From positions 372,001 through 436,000 of the forward strand of contig KV918776.1 in NCBI GenBank assembly GCA_002049455.2: 64,000 nt of DNA, written 5' to 3'. The notes beneath the pieces were generated by a model. That model saw nothing but the letters and a program-made list of their open reading frames with translations, ran no database searches and was not told where the DNA came from. This stretch comes from Porphyra umbilicalis. Taxonomy: Eukaryota > Rhodophyta > Bangiophyceae > Bangiales > Bangiaceae. Every line of letters begins with the position of its first letter. Position 1 is the first letter of the stretch. A program made the position numbers and the translations under genes. Shown one piece after another: positions 54,804 to 64,000 of this stretch.

Positions 54804-56047
54804 AGAGGCGGGTGCGGCAGCAGCAGCAGCAGCAGCAGCGGCGGCGGCGGCGGCGGCGGGGACGGCGCCCGCGGCGGCAGCGGTGGCACCCGACGGGGCG
54901 TTCGCCGACGGCGGCGCGGCGGCCCCATGGCCCGACGCGGCCGCCGAAGCGGCGGCGCTCGTCGAGGAGCGCGCCCTCCTCGAGCGCCTCCTCGCGCGGC
55001 GCCTCGTCGCGCCCGACGCGCGCCTCGTCTGCTTCCTCGCCTACACCAACGGGTCTGAGATGGCCTACGCCACCTTTCCCAGCCGCCGCGTCGCGGAAGC
55101 GTACGCCGCCTGGGTCGCCCGCATGCCCGACGGTTGGGAGGTCGACGGGGTGGCGGGCATCCGCGCGCGGCTGCTCGCCGAGCGCGAGGCGGACGCCTAC
55201 TGGGACGCGGCGGGCGTGAGCATCTGCACGCGGTGGAACCGCAAGTTGGGGGTTGCCGACGGGGGGTTGGCCGCGGCGGGCGGCCGCGACGGTCGGTTGC
55301 AGGGCGGGCCACCGCCCGAGGGCGGGGGGGCGGGGGGGGGGGGTGGGGCGGGCGCGACGCCCCGCACCGGCACCCGGCCGATGGTGCGTTGAGGGGGACG
55401 GGCGGCAGACGAGCGGGCACGAGGGGCGGGAGCCGGCGGCGGCTGCCGGTGAGGCCGACGCTGCGGCGTGGGAGCGGGCGCCTCCCCCCGCGGGGAATGG
55501 GACGGCGCCCCCCCCCCGGCGCCCCTCCCCACGCCTGTGGACTCCCACGGGGCGGCCCCCACCTACGCCCCCTTTGCTGGCTCTGCGGCGGTGGCGGGGC
55601 GCTCCCCCCCCCCCCCCCCGACCCCCGCCCCTACACGGCCGCCGCCACCTCCTCCTTCACGTCCCCCCCCCCCCCCCCCCCCCCCCTCAGCCCCACCCCC
55701 TCGGCGTCATTGTGTCGGTCACCCACATCCCGACGCGCCTCTCGTGGCGCACCCTCCTCCACGACCTCTCCGCCCTCGGGCCGGTCGTCTTTCTCCGCTA
55801 CCGCGCGCACGCGCCCTCGTGCTCGGTCCGCTACGCCGACGCGGCGGTGGCGGCGGCGGCGGCGCGCGCGCTCGCCGCCGGCGCCGTCACCGTTGGCGGC
55901 GTCACGGTCGACGCGGCCGTCTTAGCGGGCGCCGCCGAAGCAGACTACTGGGCGGTGGCGGTGGCGGAGCGGCGGGCCAAGGCCGCCGCCGCCGCCATGC
56001 ACGGGCCCGAGGTGTATGGCGCGCGGGGGGGGGGGGAGGGTGGCTAA
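54154..56047 (+). CDS. La/LARP7-related RNA-binding protein: RRM plus two xRRM-like modules, two exons
   Basis: Exon 1 (54154-55383) and exon 2 (55691-56047) join to 528 residues. Residues about 9-75 form an RRM with RNP2 LVLLRLP and RNP1 RGHATVTF. A first RRM_3/xRRM-like module starts at about 134 (GTVVELSGLG, REELEAVYAE) and is interrupted by an Ala-rich insert (about 202-250). It ends with VCFLAYTNGS, then MAYATFPSRRVAEAYAAW and LLAEREADAYW (Tyr349, Trp350). Exon 2 carries a second: GVIVSVTHIP, LGPVVFLRYR, CSVRYADAAVAAAAARA and AVLAGAAEADYWAVAVAERR (Tyr496, Trp497). The pattern LxGxxExxYW is the hallmark of the La/LARP7 C-terminal RRM that grips RNA 3' ends or hairpins (U6, 7SK, telomerase RNA). 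No La motif was found; it may be in an upstream exon or absent. Confidence 0.7.
55384..55690 (+). other. intron of the La-related gene, 307 bases
   Basis: The donor is GTGCGT after CGGCCGATG; the acceptor is a long C run ending CTCAG at 55690. Phase 0 on both sides moves the frame from the first to the second xRRM without a stop. The polypyrimidine tract is almost pure C. Confidence 0.75.
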
Positions 56048-58548
56048 CCGACGGCCGCGCCGAGGGGGGGCGCGCCTCCGGGGGGGTGGGTGCGGGGGGG
56101 GGGGGGGGAGGGTGCGGGGGGGATGGCCGGGGGGGGGGGGGGGTGGGGGGACGCCGGTCGTGACGGCCGGGGGGGGTACGGCTCGGAGCGGCGCGCGTGG
56201 AGCGAGGGGGTGTGGAGGTGAGACGGGGGGGGCGGCGGCACCGCACTTTTTGGGGCAACCGTAGGACGGAGGGGGGGCTGCAAGTGGGGGGAGGCTGCAC
56301 GCCGCTGTCTTTCAGGGCCGTGCCGGTCTATTTTTGTCCTCTTGCTCTTTCCTTTGTGGCGGCGCAGGCAACCGCATGGGTGGGTGCAGAGGGTGCGGGG
56401 AGGGGGACGTACGCTACGGCCGACTCGTCGGTGCGACGGGCAACGAGACGGGGTGTTTGTGGCCTGTACCCCGCTGGTAGAGAGCGCAGACCAAAGCGAC
56501 GCGTCGCTGGGAGGCATGCCGACACCGGCCGCCACGTCTGGGAGCATTCGTGCGTTGACAACCATGGTGGCACATCGCATCGGGCTTGGTTTTCCTAGCG
56601 GCCGTTGCTGAGATGCACGGCAGTGGGCCACCACAGCGTGTGTACCGCAAATGCCACACGAGAGCAAAGACAAGAGGTCGATCTTTTATGGGGCGCTACC
56701 GCAAAACAACCACCAACGCTGCGTCGAATAGAGGGTGTACGTGTCGCTTGGAACGCAAGGTGGCACCGAAGGCCACCCCCGCTGGTATCTATTCGCAGCC
56801 ACCGGTGGGATGGGGCCGACTTGATCCGTGCGCACGGGCAGAGCTCGCTCTACCGGACCTCTAGCAGTGACGGCGCATGGAGAAGCAGCTCGCCACTGAC
56901 TCTGAGGCCGGATGGTGTCCAAGAGAATGAGGCGGGGAGAGGGAGAGGGAGGCAGGGAGGAGAGACGGACGGAAAAGAATACGACGGTGCAGCGGTGCAA
57001 CAAAGGCAAAGCAGCACAAAAATACAAAAGCGAGGACAGCGACGGCAGAACACGAGGAACACGAGGTTTACCAGTAGGCCCCGGGCGGACGCTCGGGGGC
57101 CCCATCCAAACGCGATCGACCCACCTTGACTACTGGGAAAACAGGGGGCGAGGAGAGACCAGCAATGGGAAACAAAAACAAAAGGGTACGGCACAGCTGC
57201 GCCAGAGTGCATGCCGACGATCACGGTGACGGCACTGTTGCATGCATCGGCCTCGACGACGCCGCCGCGATCGGACCGTGGGATTTTGGCCAGCAGAACG
57301 GTTCATGGCCCAGTTTAATCCGTCTTCTCGGATAGCAAATCAAAGTCGTAATGCGGTTCGTCGATGGCCGATGACAACAAGTCCCTCATGACCCACAGCC
57401 GCAACTCCACAATTGCGGCACTTCACCAATGGCGCACCACGGTGCCTTACGAGCGTCGTGCCACGAGACGTCGATGTTGCTGAGCGGCATCCGGGCTGGC
57501 CGCTCATCGTTGTGGGTGGGGATCCCCACAGCGACCGAGGCATCAGGCCGCCTGCCTGGCGACCCGTCGCGCACCGGCGAGCCGGGGCGTCAGCGGCCGA
57601 GGCTGACGGCGGTGCACCGCGCCCGCCACCGCCTGCCATGCCGTGGGCGCTCCCCCCGCCTCGCGCCGCCGCGCCGGCTGGTGGCAGCGGGGAGCCGACG
57701 CGAGCCGTGGACTTGACGGTGCCGGCGGGGGCCTCGCCGGTGACCGTGGTTGCCGCCAGGTGCGCCCACTGCCGGCACCTACGTGGTTGGGTTTCCGTGT
57801 GGGGTCCGACGGAGAAAGCAGGCAACTGCTGATTCGTTCTGGGTACGAGGCGAGGCACGGTGAGGGACCGAAAGGGCGGCAGCGCCGACAGTTCCCAACG
57901 GGGGTGCCCACGGGGACATCGTCAGCCCCTGACCGACCGTGTGAAGGGACTGGCGGGCAGGGGGTGGGGACGTAGTCACTCCCGCTCAGGCGGGTTTCCG
58001 CTGGCAGTAAACGTGCCACTGGGGGACAACTCCCAGCATTTTCATGCACGTTGAGGCGGGACGACCGCAGTGGGGAGTCTGATGCCAATGCCGGCGTGCC
58101 CGCGCTTGGCGGTGGTGGACGCATCTGGTTCAAATCCTGCCACGCCCATTCGATTGACTATGCTAGGGAGAGCGCATGCATAGACGCAGGGCGCATCGCA
58201 GCAGGCTGTGTGGGCTGTGGCTTCCTCACGGCGGCAGCCAGCAATCGCTGCAGCAGGACGAGCCAAACGATACTCTTGAGCTGCCATGGAACCGAGTCCC
58301 GCTGTGTGTGAACAGGACAGTTTATTGTACGGAGTCCCTACACGGCCGACGAGCACAACACAACAGGCTGTAGAGAAGCGCACGGCCGCTGGCTTTCTTG
58401 AAAATGTACACACGGCACCCGCAGCGTTGACGAAAAAACCGACGCCCATTAATTGGAAGCGCAATCCGGTACGCGCCTCCCCCGCCACAGCCACCGCGTC
58501 GTCTCCCACCGCGAGACGCCCGCCGGCGACTCGAGCGGCAGGGTGCAT
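56048..58548. other. no gene recognised
   Basis: G-rich low complexity to about 56.3 kb is followed by moderate-GC DNA with overlapping short open frames. A GGTTCAAATCC sequence at about 58127 looks like a tRNA B box, but no tRNA fold can be built around it. Confidence 0.45.
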
Positions 58549-59240
58549 TCAGGCGGCAACAACCACCGGCTCTGGTGTCGGTACCGGCTCTTGGATCTCA
58601 CCCTCGGTTGACTCGCTACCCGCCCTCACCTTGCCCGCCTCCACATCCTCGGTCGTTGCTTCGACCGGTGCGGCACTCGTGCCCGAAAACCACCCGTCCT
58701 CAGCAGCGGCGCCAACGGTCGCCGCGAGGGCTGCGAGGAAGGCCAGCCACGCCGACAGCATGCCGATATTGAGGACGCCCCCAATATACGTACGGGGCGA
58801 CGACGCAACGCCGGCGGTGATACCCCACCAGAGTGCCAGGAACCCGCAAATGAAGGGCATGAAGTTCTTGATTGCCTCAATGTGGAGGAGCAGGGCCGCC
58901 AACGCAACGGTCGCCAGGATGAAGGAGATGACGCCCGCAGCCACTAGGTAGCCGATGCGCGACGGGCAGTCGTCGAGGACGTCGCAAAACTCCGAGTTGA
59001 ACCCACTGCAGTTGAGAAAAACGAGGGAAGGACAGAGCAAGGTAGGCAACGAATAAACGACAGGGTCAGTATCGACATGAGGGAACTACGATGAGAAGGA
59101 CGGCATGCACGCGGTTGGATGCTCTTCTTTTTCTCATCAAGGCCCGAAAAGGATACGTACAGGCATGTCAGGCTGCCGACGGCCACCAGCGTCAGCGCCA
59201 GCACCTGCTTGCCCTTCATCATGGCCACAGCGTGAGACAT
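58549..59240 (-). CDS. Four-helix (MARVEL-like) membrane protein, two exons
   Basis: Exon 1 (59240-59161) and exon 2 (59005-58549) join to 178 residues. The start ATG gives MSHAVAMMKGKQ, then helix 1 (VLALTLVAVGSLTCL). A small Cys-containing loop follows (NSEFCDVLDDC), then helix 2 (YLVAAGVISFILATVALAAL), helix 3 (MPFICGFLALWWGITAGVAS) and helix 4 (VLNIGMLSAWLAFLAALAAT). An acidic cytosolic tail rich in Glu and Pro ends the protein. The topology fits MARVEL/tetraspan proteins of vesicle or plasma membranes. The two Cys in the first loop could pair. Similarity at residue level is too low for me to name a family; splice sites are strong on both sides. Confidence 0.75.
59006..59160 (-). other. 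intron of the tetraspan gene, 155 bases
   Basis: On the minus strand the donor is GTACGT after TGCCT and the acceptor is TTTTTCTCAACTGCAG. Phase 2 on both sides restores a leucine codon and joins the first helix to the Cys loop. Confidence 0.8.
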
Positions 59241-59956
59241 GGTGACGACCGCGGGGGGGGCTGAGATGGCGCACGAGGCGGCAGAGGCGACGGGGTGGCG
59301 GCGGGGCCGGGCGGCTCGGGGAAGCGGGAAGCGGGAGGGTGGTCGAGACAGTGACGGCCGTGTGCGCACTATGCGCACTTGGGGGCGGTGGGGGTCGACA
59401 GGCAGCACGCACGCTCAAGAGGCGGGCCGGCGGTGGCAGCCTTAAACCGGGATCCGTGCGGGCCGCCGGTGGGGAGACACCCCCACGCCTCTGCTCCCCG
59501 TGGGCACCCCCCCTCGTGAGGGCGCGCCCCTCGCCCACCACCACCTCCACGGCCGCCACCCACCGTTTCATGTGGGGGGTGTTTGCGCTCGCGGACCCGC
59601 CGATTGGGACCCCCGCCCACTGGCGCGCGTGCAACGTCCGTCTGCATACCTGTCTGCACGCCAACTTCCCCCCCCGACCAGAAACGCACGCCCGGCCTGG
59701 CTGGCACGCAAACGGCTGCAACTGTCGCTCCTGGCCCAGTGGTGCCCCCCCCTACACCGCCTTTGGCGGGTGTGTCTGGTGTGGAGCGGCCCCGCCTCTG
59801 TCGGAATGGCTGACAGCTCACTGCGGGCCGATGCGCGGACCCACGCGCCCGCGCTCAGTCGAAGCCGCGGGGTGCCGGAGCGAGTGGCGCACCCTGCAAG
59901 CCTGGCAAGTTGGGGGCGGCGGCAGACACGGGATTGCCGCCCACCCACAGCGAGAT
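59241..59956. other. upstream region of the tetraspan gene
   Basis: GC-rich DNA without a recognised gene. Presumed promoter of the minus-strand gene, with no TATA box found. Confidence 0.4.
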
Positions 59957-60091
59957 ACAGCCGTTCTCTAAAAAAAAACCTCATTGCGATTGTCGCAAAA
60001 GAGTTCTAAATCGGCCTCTACGGGGTCGTAGAGGCCGATTTGGAACTATTTTGCAACAGTTGGAGTGAGGGATTTTTGGGAGAACGGCTGT
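59957..60091. mobile_element. 135-bp foldback MITE-like element
   Basis: Almost the whole element is one imperfect palindrome. The outer 12 bases, ACAGCCGTTCTC (59957-59968), pair with 60080-60091. The inner arms 59996-60022 and 60027-60053 pair over 27 bases with two mismatches around a 4-base loop. Intervening A-rich arms also match loosely. There is no coding capacity and no clean target-site duplication (TA on the left, TT on the right). A structured RNA gene is an alternative. Confidence 0.75.
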
Positions 60092-61316
60092 TTGCCTGGC
60101 TAAATCTGCCCCCAGCACACCGTCGTGTGCCGCTTGGATCCTCCAAGCGGCCCCCGCGGTGTCACCGTGGTACCGACCGGCACATTGGGTGAGACGCGCG
60201 CCAGACCGCCAACGCTGTCAGATGGGGCGCCGAGCCTCCACCAGCGACAGCCCAGGGGCCACGAAAATAATGCCTACCTGTGCGGGGCGCTACCGTGGCC
60301 CAACAGTGCCGCTTCATGACCAGCCCCGTGGGCAGATTGGGAGCGGCCATCGTCTCTCTTTCAGATCCACCTGCAGGTCAGCTGGCCGCCGCATTCGGGG
60401 CACTCGCTGCGCACACTCTAGAGTGTCTATTCTACTGGCCGCCTCATTTGAGCCGATTCCAGGGGGAAAAAAATGGGGAAAAAACCCGCACTGTAACCTC
60501 TCCTGGGCGTGCCATCAATTTTGGGGAAGTGCCATATGGGCCAACTCGGCGGCTGTGTACGATGAAAACTCGGAGGGGGTGCCCCAGACACCCCAAAGAG
60601 GCCGCGTTTCCAGGCCATATGAGAGGGAGCCTCATTTGAGCCTCATCTGAGCCTCATTTGAGCTTCGGGAGCAGTAGAATGGACACTAAACTTTAGCAGT
60701 GCTGTGTCAAATGTGGATCACCACCGGAAATGTTAACCAGACTGGAGGCCTCCCCACGGGGTTGTACGTGCCGATTCCGTGACCTGGATACAGGCACAGC
60801 GGGAATACTCTGCGTACCAGTTCTTAGATGACGGCCTACAGCAGGTCCAAGAGTGCCAAAAAAGGCATTTTTCTCCAGATGTATGCATGTAGGTCTTGTT
60901 GATTTGCTGACGAAGAATGGGACACCGGGCACAAACAGCCTTCTCTTGCTGTTTTTTATTCTCTTTTTCCTGTATTTCTTGGCCATGCCAGGAGGCGCCT
61001 CAGAAGGCGCTGCAGGCCCCCCAACCGCCAGAGCGTGGGAAAGGCACTGCAATGCCTCACATTGATTGGCGTGTGGCACGCCACGTCAAACAACCGACAG
61101 CATGATTGGCTGAGACGGATGATCAACATTCAAGACGCATCCCATTACACCAGTTCTTCTTCTTCTGCTCATAAATCACTATCAACACACGCTATGAGAA
61201 AGAAAAAACCACCATCGTACTCCTCATGCTCTCCTCTTTCCATACGTATGCACCGTATGTCGTGGAGCAAGTGTAGTGCTGAGAAGGTCGACAGAATGGT
61301 CAGCATTTGGAACAGA
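60092..61316. other. no gene recognised
   Basis: Moderate-GC DNA. It holds an 11-bp tandem motif (GAGCCTCATTT, about three and a half copies near 60628-60662) and a 14-bp palindrome ACACTCTAGAGTGT near 60411-60424. Open frames are short. Confidence 0.45.
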
Positions 61317-61558
61317 CTATGGCGCGTCGCCAAAGAATGATCGGATCCAAGCAAGTTCCACAGCGAGTCACAGCATGCTGTGACCGTGCTGTGACTGTGC
61401 TTTGAAATAATTTTGCATGCTGAGGGCTCCTGGATGGCTCTGTGGGAGGCAAGGGCGATCACAGCAATTTTAAATTCTGTGCTGTGCGCTGCTGTGATCT
61501 GCTGTGACTTGCTGTGAGCGTTTCTCAGATCCGATCATTCTTTGGCGACGCGCCATAG
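61317..61558. mobile_element. 242-bp MITE with perfect 31-bp terminal inverted repeats
   Basis: 61317-61347 and 61528-61558 are exact reverse complements over 31 bases; the arms contain TATGGCGCGTCGCCAAAG. TA dinucleotides lie at 61318-61319 and 61556-61557, consistent with a TA target site as in Tc1/mariner-type elements. The interior carries repeated TGCTGTGA motifs in both orientations and no ORF, so it would need a transposase in trans. Perfect arms suggest recent insertion. Confidence 0.9.
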
Positions 61559-61812
61559 CTAAAATTTAGTCTCGCCAGCCGCTGTGGGAGGCCGCCGCGC
61601 GCCGCGCGGTGAGGTCAACCCTTTGCACTCGGCCTTTTAGGGGGGACCGCTTTGTGCGCTGCGCGATCGTGCCGGTCCACCCTCTGTCTTTTAGAGCTCG
61701 GGCAGCAGGCACTATGTTCACCGCTCGCAGCCGTGCTGCTTTGCTGGCACGCCAGCAAGAGTACTGTGGATCCGACCTTCTTGCAGTCTGTGGGTGCAGG
61801 TGCTCACCCGCC

Positions 61813-62110
61813 AGATTGTGGCTGAGTCCACGGGCAGGCGAATGAGGTCCTTGGGTGGACCGAGTGAGTGTGGCCTGCGGTAAAACGACAGCCAGCGCAG
61901 GGCCTGATGGTCTGGTGGGTTTCTTTGCACAAGGAAGGCGGGCTCGATGTGACAGGGCGTGGGCCGTCGACTTTCCAGCAGAATAAGGCGGTGGCAGCCC
62001 GTGCAGACCTTGGGGATACCACCCAGCTGTGATTGCCATGGGGCAGAAGTGCAGTCGAAGCACGCTTGGTAACGATGATTTCGCGCTGGCGGTCGTTTGG
62101 AGGGACCTAG
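61813..62110 (-). CDS. Putative exon with two CxxC pairs, unknown protein
   Basis: The minus strand reads RYQACFDCTSAPWQSQLGG, then KVCTGCHRLILLESRRPTPC and LRWLSFYRRPHSLGPPKDLI. It then meets a GTGAGC donor-like site after ATCTGGCG. The two CxxC pairs spaced about 18 residues apart suggest a zinc-binding fold. A CGCTAG acceptor-like site lies near 62110. No ATG, no partner exon and no family were identified. Confidence 0.35.
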
Positions 62111-62998
62111 CGTACGGGAGAGACGTGCGCGGCAACGGCTCACGGACGCATGTTACGAGCGTCCTGGCTCTTTGGTCGTTAGGAGTACAACAGCTGGTGC
62201 GGCGACGTCGAGGAAGCGTCGCTCACGTGAACAACGCACGAGGCGCACGTCCAGGCCTATCAATTCCCGACTGTTCAGTCTTGCTCAAACGCTGGCCTCT
62301 TCTTGCGCTTTGCCCCTGCTCTTGTCGGGGGAGGTGCTGACGATGATGCGGCAAGGAGTGGTTGCGCAACGATTCAGTGGAGTGTCTACACACACTCCAC
62401 CGACGTTGGGAACCCTGCATCGCGCTGCTTCAAAAACGCTCCAGTAGAACAAGTGCCGCCATTTGACACAACATGTAAGAGGCAAACGACAATGGAGCCG
62501 CACACCCAGCACCGTGAAAAAAAAAAGTACGGGCAACAACCCCCCGCACGGTACGCGAGTCCATGAGCAACAGACTCCCAGTCAACGAGAAAGGTTAGCA
62601 GCACCAGCCGGCTCTCCCTCACCCACAGAGGGGGGGAACGCTGCCACGGGGCCCAAACGCAAAACACACAACAATAAAAACAAGCACAATATCGGTACAA
62701 CAGACGATGGAAAGGAACAAACGAAAAGAAGTCCAGTCAATCCACGGCGGAAGCATCGAGCAGCTTCCTCTCCGAGTCGCCCTACCTCAGAAGGCCTACG
62801 GACGCCCCCAGGCCGCCTTCACCTCGCAACTCCACGCTCCACCTCCGCGCCCCACCTTAACGCCCCCCCTCCACGCACCTCCTCCAGCCCCCATATCCAG
62901 CCCCCATCTCCAGCCCCCATCTCCACCCCCCACCTCCATCTCCGCCGCAGCCGCAGTCACCACCGCCCTCGCAGCGTCAACCCACCCGTCCGACCTCC
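62111..62998. other. 3' flank of the Pumilio gene, no gene recognised
   Basis: It contains a C-rich tandem motif of CAGCCCCCATCTC type at about 62885-62930. Nothing else was recognised. Confidence 0.4.
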
Positions 62999-64000
62999 TC
63001 AATCTCTCGGGAAGTTCTTTGGGAAGCGCTTGACGATCTTGCTGTGGATGCGCTTCCCGTACGGCGACGCCTTGAGCGCCGGCAAATGCGGACGTATAGC
63101 CTCGCACAGCTGCTCCAGCTGCGGGGATTCGGCGACGAGCAGCGCCCGCTGCACGGGGTAGTTGCCGAAAGAGTCAAAGATCAGCCGCTTGGTCGTGTCC
63201 GCGTCCGCCATCAGCTCCGCAATGACGAGCCGCCGGAGGTCGCGGCTCGCCAGCTGCAAGCACTTCTCAACAACGTTTGAAGAGAACTTTTGCATAGACA
63301 GCTCTGCAAAGGTACCTCGTAGCCGGATGACAATGTCAGATGTGTAGGCCGGCTCGTTGAGCTCTAGCACGTACTGCACCACGTAATTGCCAAAAGCGTT
63401 GGTGACCAGCGGCAGCGCCGCCGTCGTCACTCGCACCGCAACCTGGTCCCGCTGCGCAGGCGTAGCGTAGTCCATGCACCGCTGCATGACGCAGCAACCG
63501 TGGCGGTGCGTCGCAAGCTCAATCGCGTTGGTGACGACCGCGTCGTAGACAAACTGGTTGGCCGCCGCGTCCATCCGGTGGAGACATCGCTGGATGACGT
63601 GGTTCCCGTTGAGGTCCTTCATCAGGCTCACCGCCGCCGGCGCGAGCACAGACACCATCGCCGTGACCTGCTCCGGTGTCGAGAGGCACTCCACCATACG
63701 CTGCACCGCCCGCGTGCCGTGCATGTTCGTGCTCACGCTCGGCAGCGCGGGGGCAGTGCGGCCAAGGAGCGCCAGACGCTGCGTGTTGGAGCAGTACTCA
63801 AACACCTTTTGGCAGAGGTAATTCGCAAACGGGTCCGTCATCAGGTCGACAAATGGCCCGTACACCTCATCAAAGACGACGTTGATGCGACTCGAGTCGG
63901 CCTCCTCGAGCGCCGTTTGCAAATACCTGCAGCCGTGTTGATCCCGCGCCAGCTCATCGATGCGGCCAACCACCTCAGAAAAGGACATGAAGAGCGGCGG
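62999..64000 (-). CDS. Pumilio (PUF) family RNA-binding protein, 5' end beyond the window
   Basis: PUF proteins bind mRNA 3'UTRs and repress or localise transcripts. The frame is open to the window edge; an ATG at 63988 lies inside repeat 1, so the true start is probably upstream. Eight PUF repeats are seen with these base-contact triplets: GCRYLQ (1), NYLCQ (2), TRAVQ (3), NHVIQ (4), CCVMQ (5), NYVVQ (6), SNVVE (7), NYPVQ (8). By the known PUF code this predicts UGUAU?UA, the classic Pumilio element UGUANAUA; repeat 3 has Thr where Cys or Ser is usual. The C-terminus (SPYGKRIHSKIVKRF) matches the family closing helix and ends at 62999. Unlike many genes here, it has no homopolymer-linked frame change. 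Confidence 0.95.
   Translation of the reverse strand, partial: PPLFMSFSEVVGRIDELARDQHGCRYLQTALEEADSSRINVVFDEVYGPFVDLMTDPFANYLCQKVFEYCSNTQRLALLGRTAPALPSVSTNMHGTRAVQRMVECLSTPEQVTAMVSVLAPAAVSLMKDLNGNHVIQRCLHRMDAAANQFVYDAVVTNAIELATHRHGCCVMQRCMDYATPAQRDQVAVRVTTAALPLVTNAFGNYVVQYVLELNEPAYTSDIVIRLRGTFAELSMQKFSSNVVEKCLQLASRDLRRLVIAELMADADTTKRLIFDSFGNYPVQRALLVAESPQLEQLCEAIRPHLPALKASPYGKRIHSKIVKRFPKNFPRD

Noticed and set aside
58080-58150. tRNA gene suggested by GGTTCAAATCC and an end like CACGCCCA
   Set aside because: No A box at the right distance, the T stem mispairs and no matching 5' acceptor strand is present. The antisense peptide GFEPDAST looks like the usual tRNA shadow, so a decayed tRNA is possible but unsupported.

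Overview
The window looks like nuclear DNA of a very GC-rich, intron-poor eukaryote. The supporting evidence is GT-AG introns of about 150-310 bases, TATA boxes, and single-gene transcription units for eukaryote-type proteins: cornichon, Pumilio, a PHO80-type cyclin, a TPR/J-domain co-chaperone, a La-related RNA-binding protein, a Hog-type Hint protein and a cellulose synthase. Coding regions approach 75-80% GC, with many C or G runs of 10-29 bases. My best guess is an alga, possibly a bangiophyte red alga, because that group combines high GC, few introns, a cellulose synthase without plant-specific inserts and Hog-type Hint proteins. This is inference; a haptophyte or stramenopile is not excluded.

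Layout. 1-4.9 kb is low-complexity DNA plus one lower-GC island. 4.9-7.2 kb is a GT2 cellulose-synthase-like gene. 8.3-14.3 kb is a compact housekeeping block: a small membrane protein, two-exon pantothenate synthetase (panC), cornichon, and a HGSNAT-type acetyltransferase. 14.3-20.2 kb is one long minus-strand TPR + J-domain + DnaJ-X gene. 21.4-22.7 kb is a PHO80-type cyclin. 23.8-26.7 kb holds poorly resolved low-complexity minus-strand coding sequence.

27-43 kb is the accessory part. An intact, lower-GC 1,111-residue ORF joins an AT-hook, a Ulp1-type cysteine protease and an HNH/NUMOD endonuclease. Next to it are three unrelated minisatellites (73-, 61- and 21-bp units), two decayed arrays of the 21-bp family, a SAM-domain gene and a hypothetical ORF. 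Two of the minisatellites end just upstream of a TATA box.

40-47 kb holds a Gly-rich/coiled-coil protein, an LRR-like gene with several frame changes, and a large PKD-PA14-TIG-glucose/sorbosone-dehydrogenase-TIG protein. 51-56 kb holds a Hog-type Hint protein and a La-related protein with two xRRM-like modules split by an intron. 58.5-59.2 kb is a two-exon tetraspan membrane protein. 59.9-61.6 kb contains two non-autonomous inverted-repeat elements, one with perfect 31-bp terminal repeats. The window ends inside a Pumilio-family gene.

The genes do not form a pathway; most are independent housekeeping or surface/secretory functions. Several host genes (HGSNAT, TPR-J, cyclin, LRR, dehydrogenase, probably others) change reading frame exactly at long G or C runs. 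I cannot tell assembly length errors from real slippage, so those gene models are approximate.
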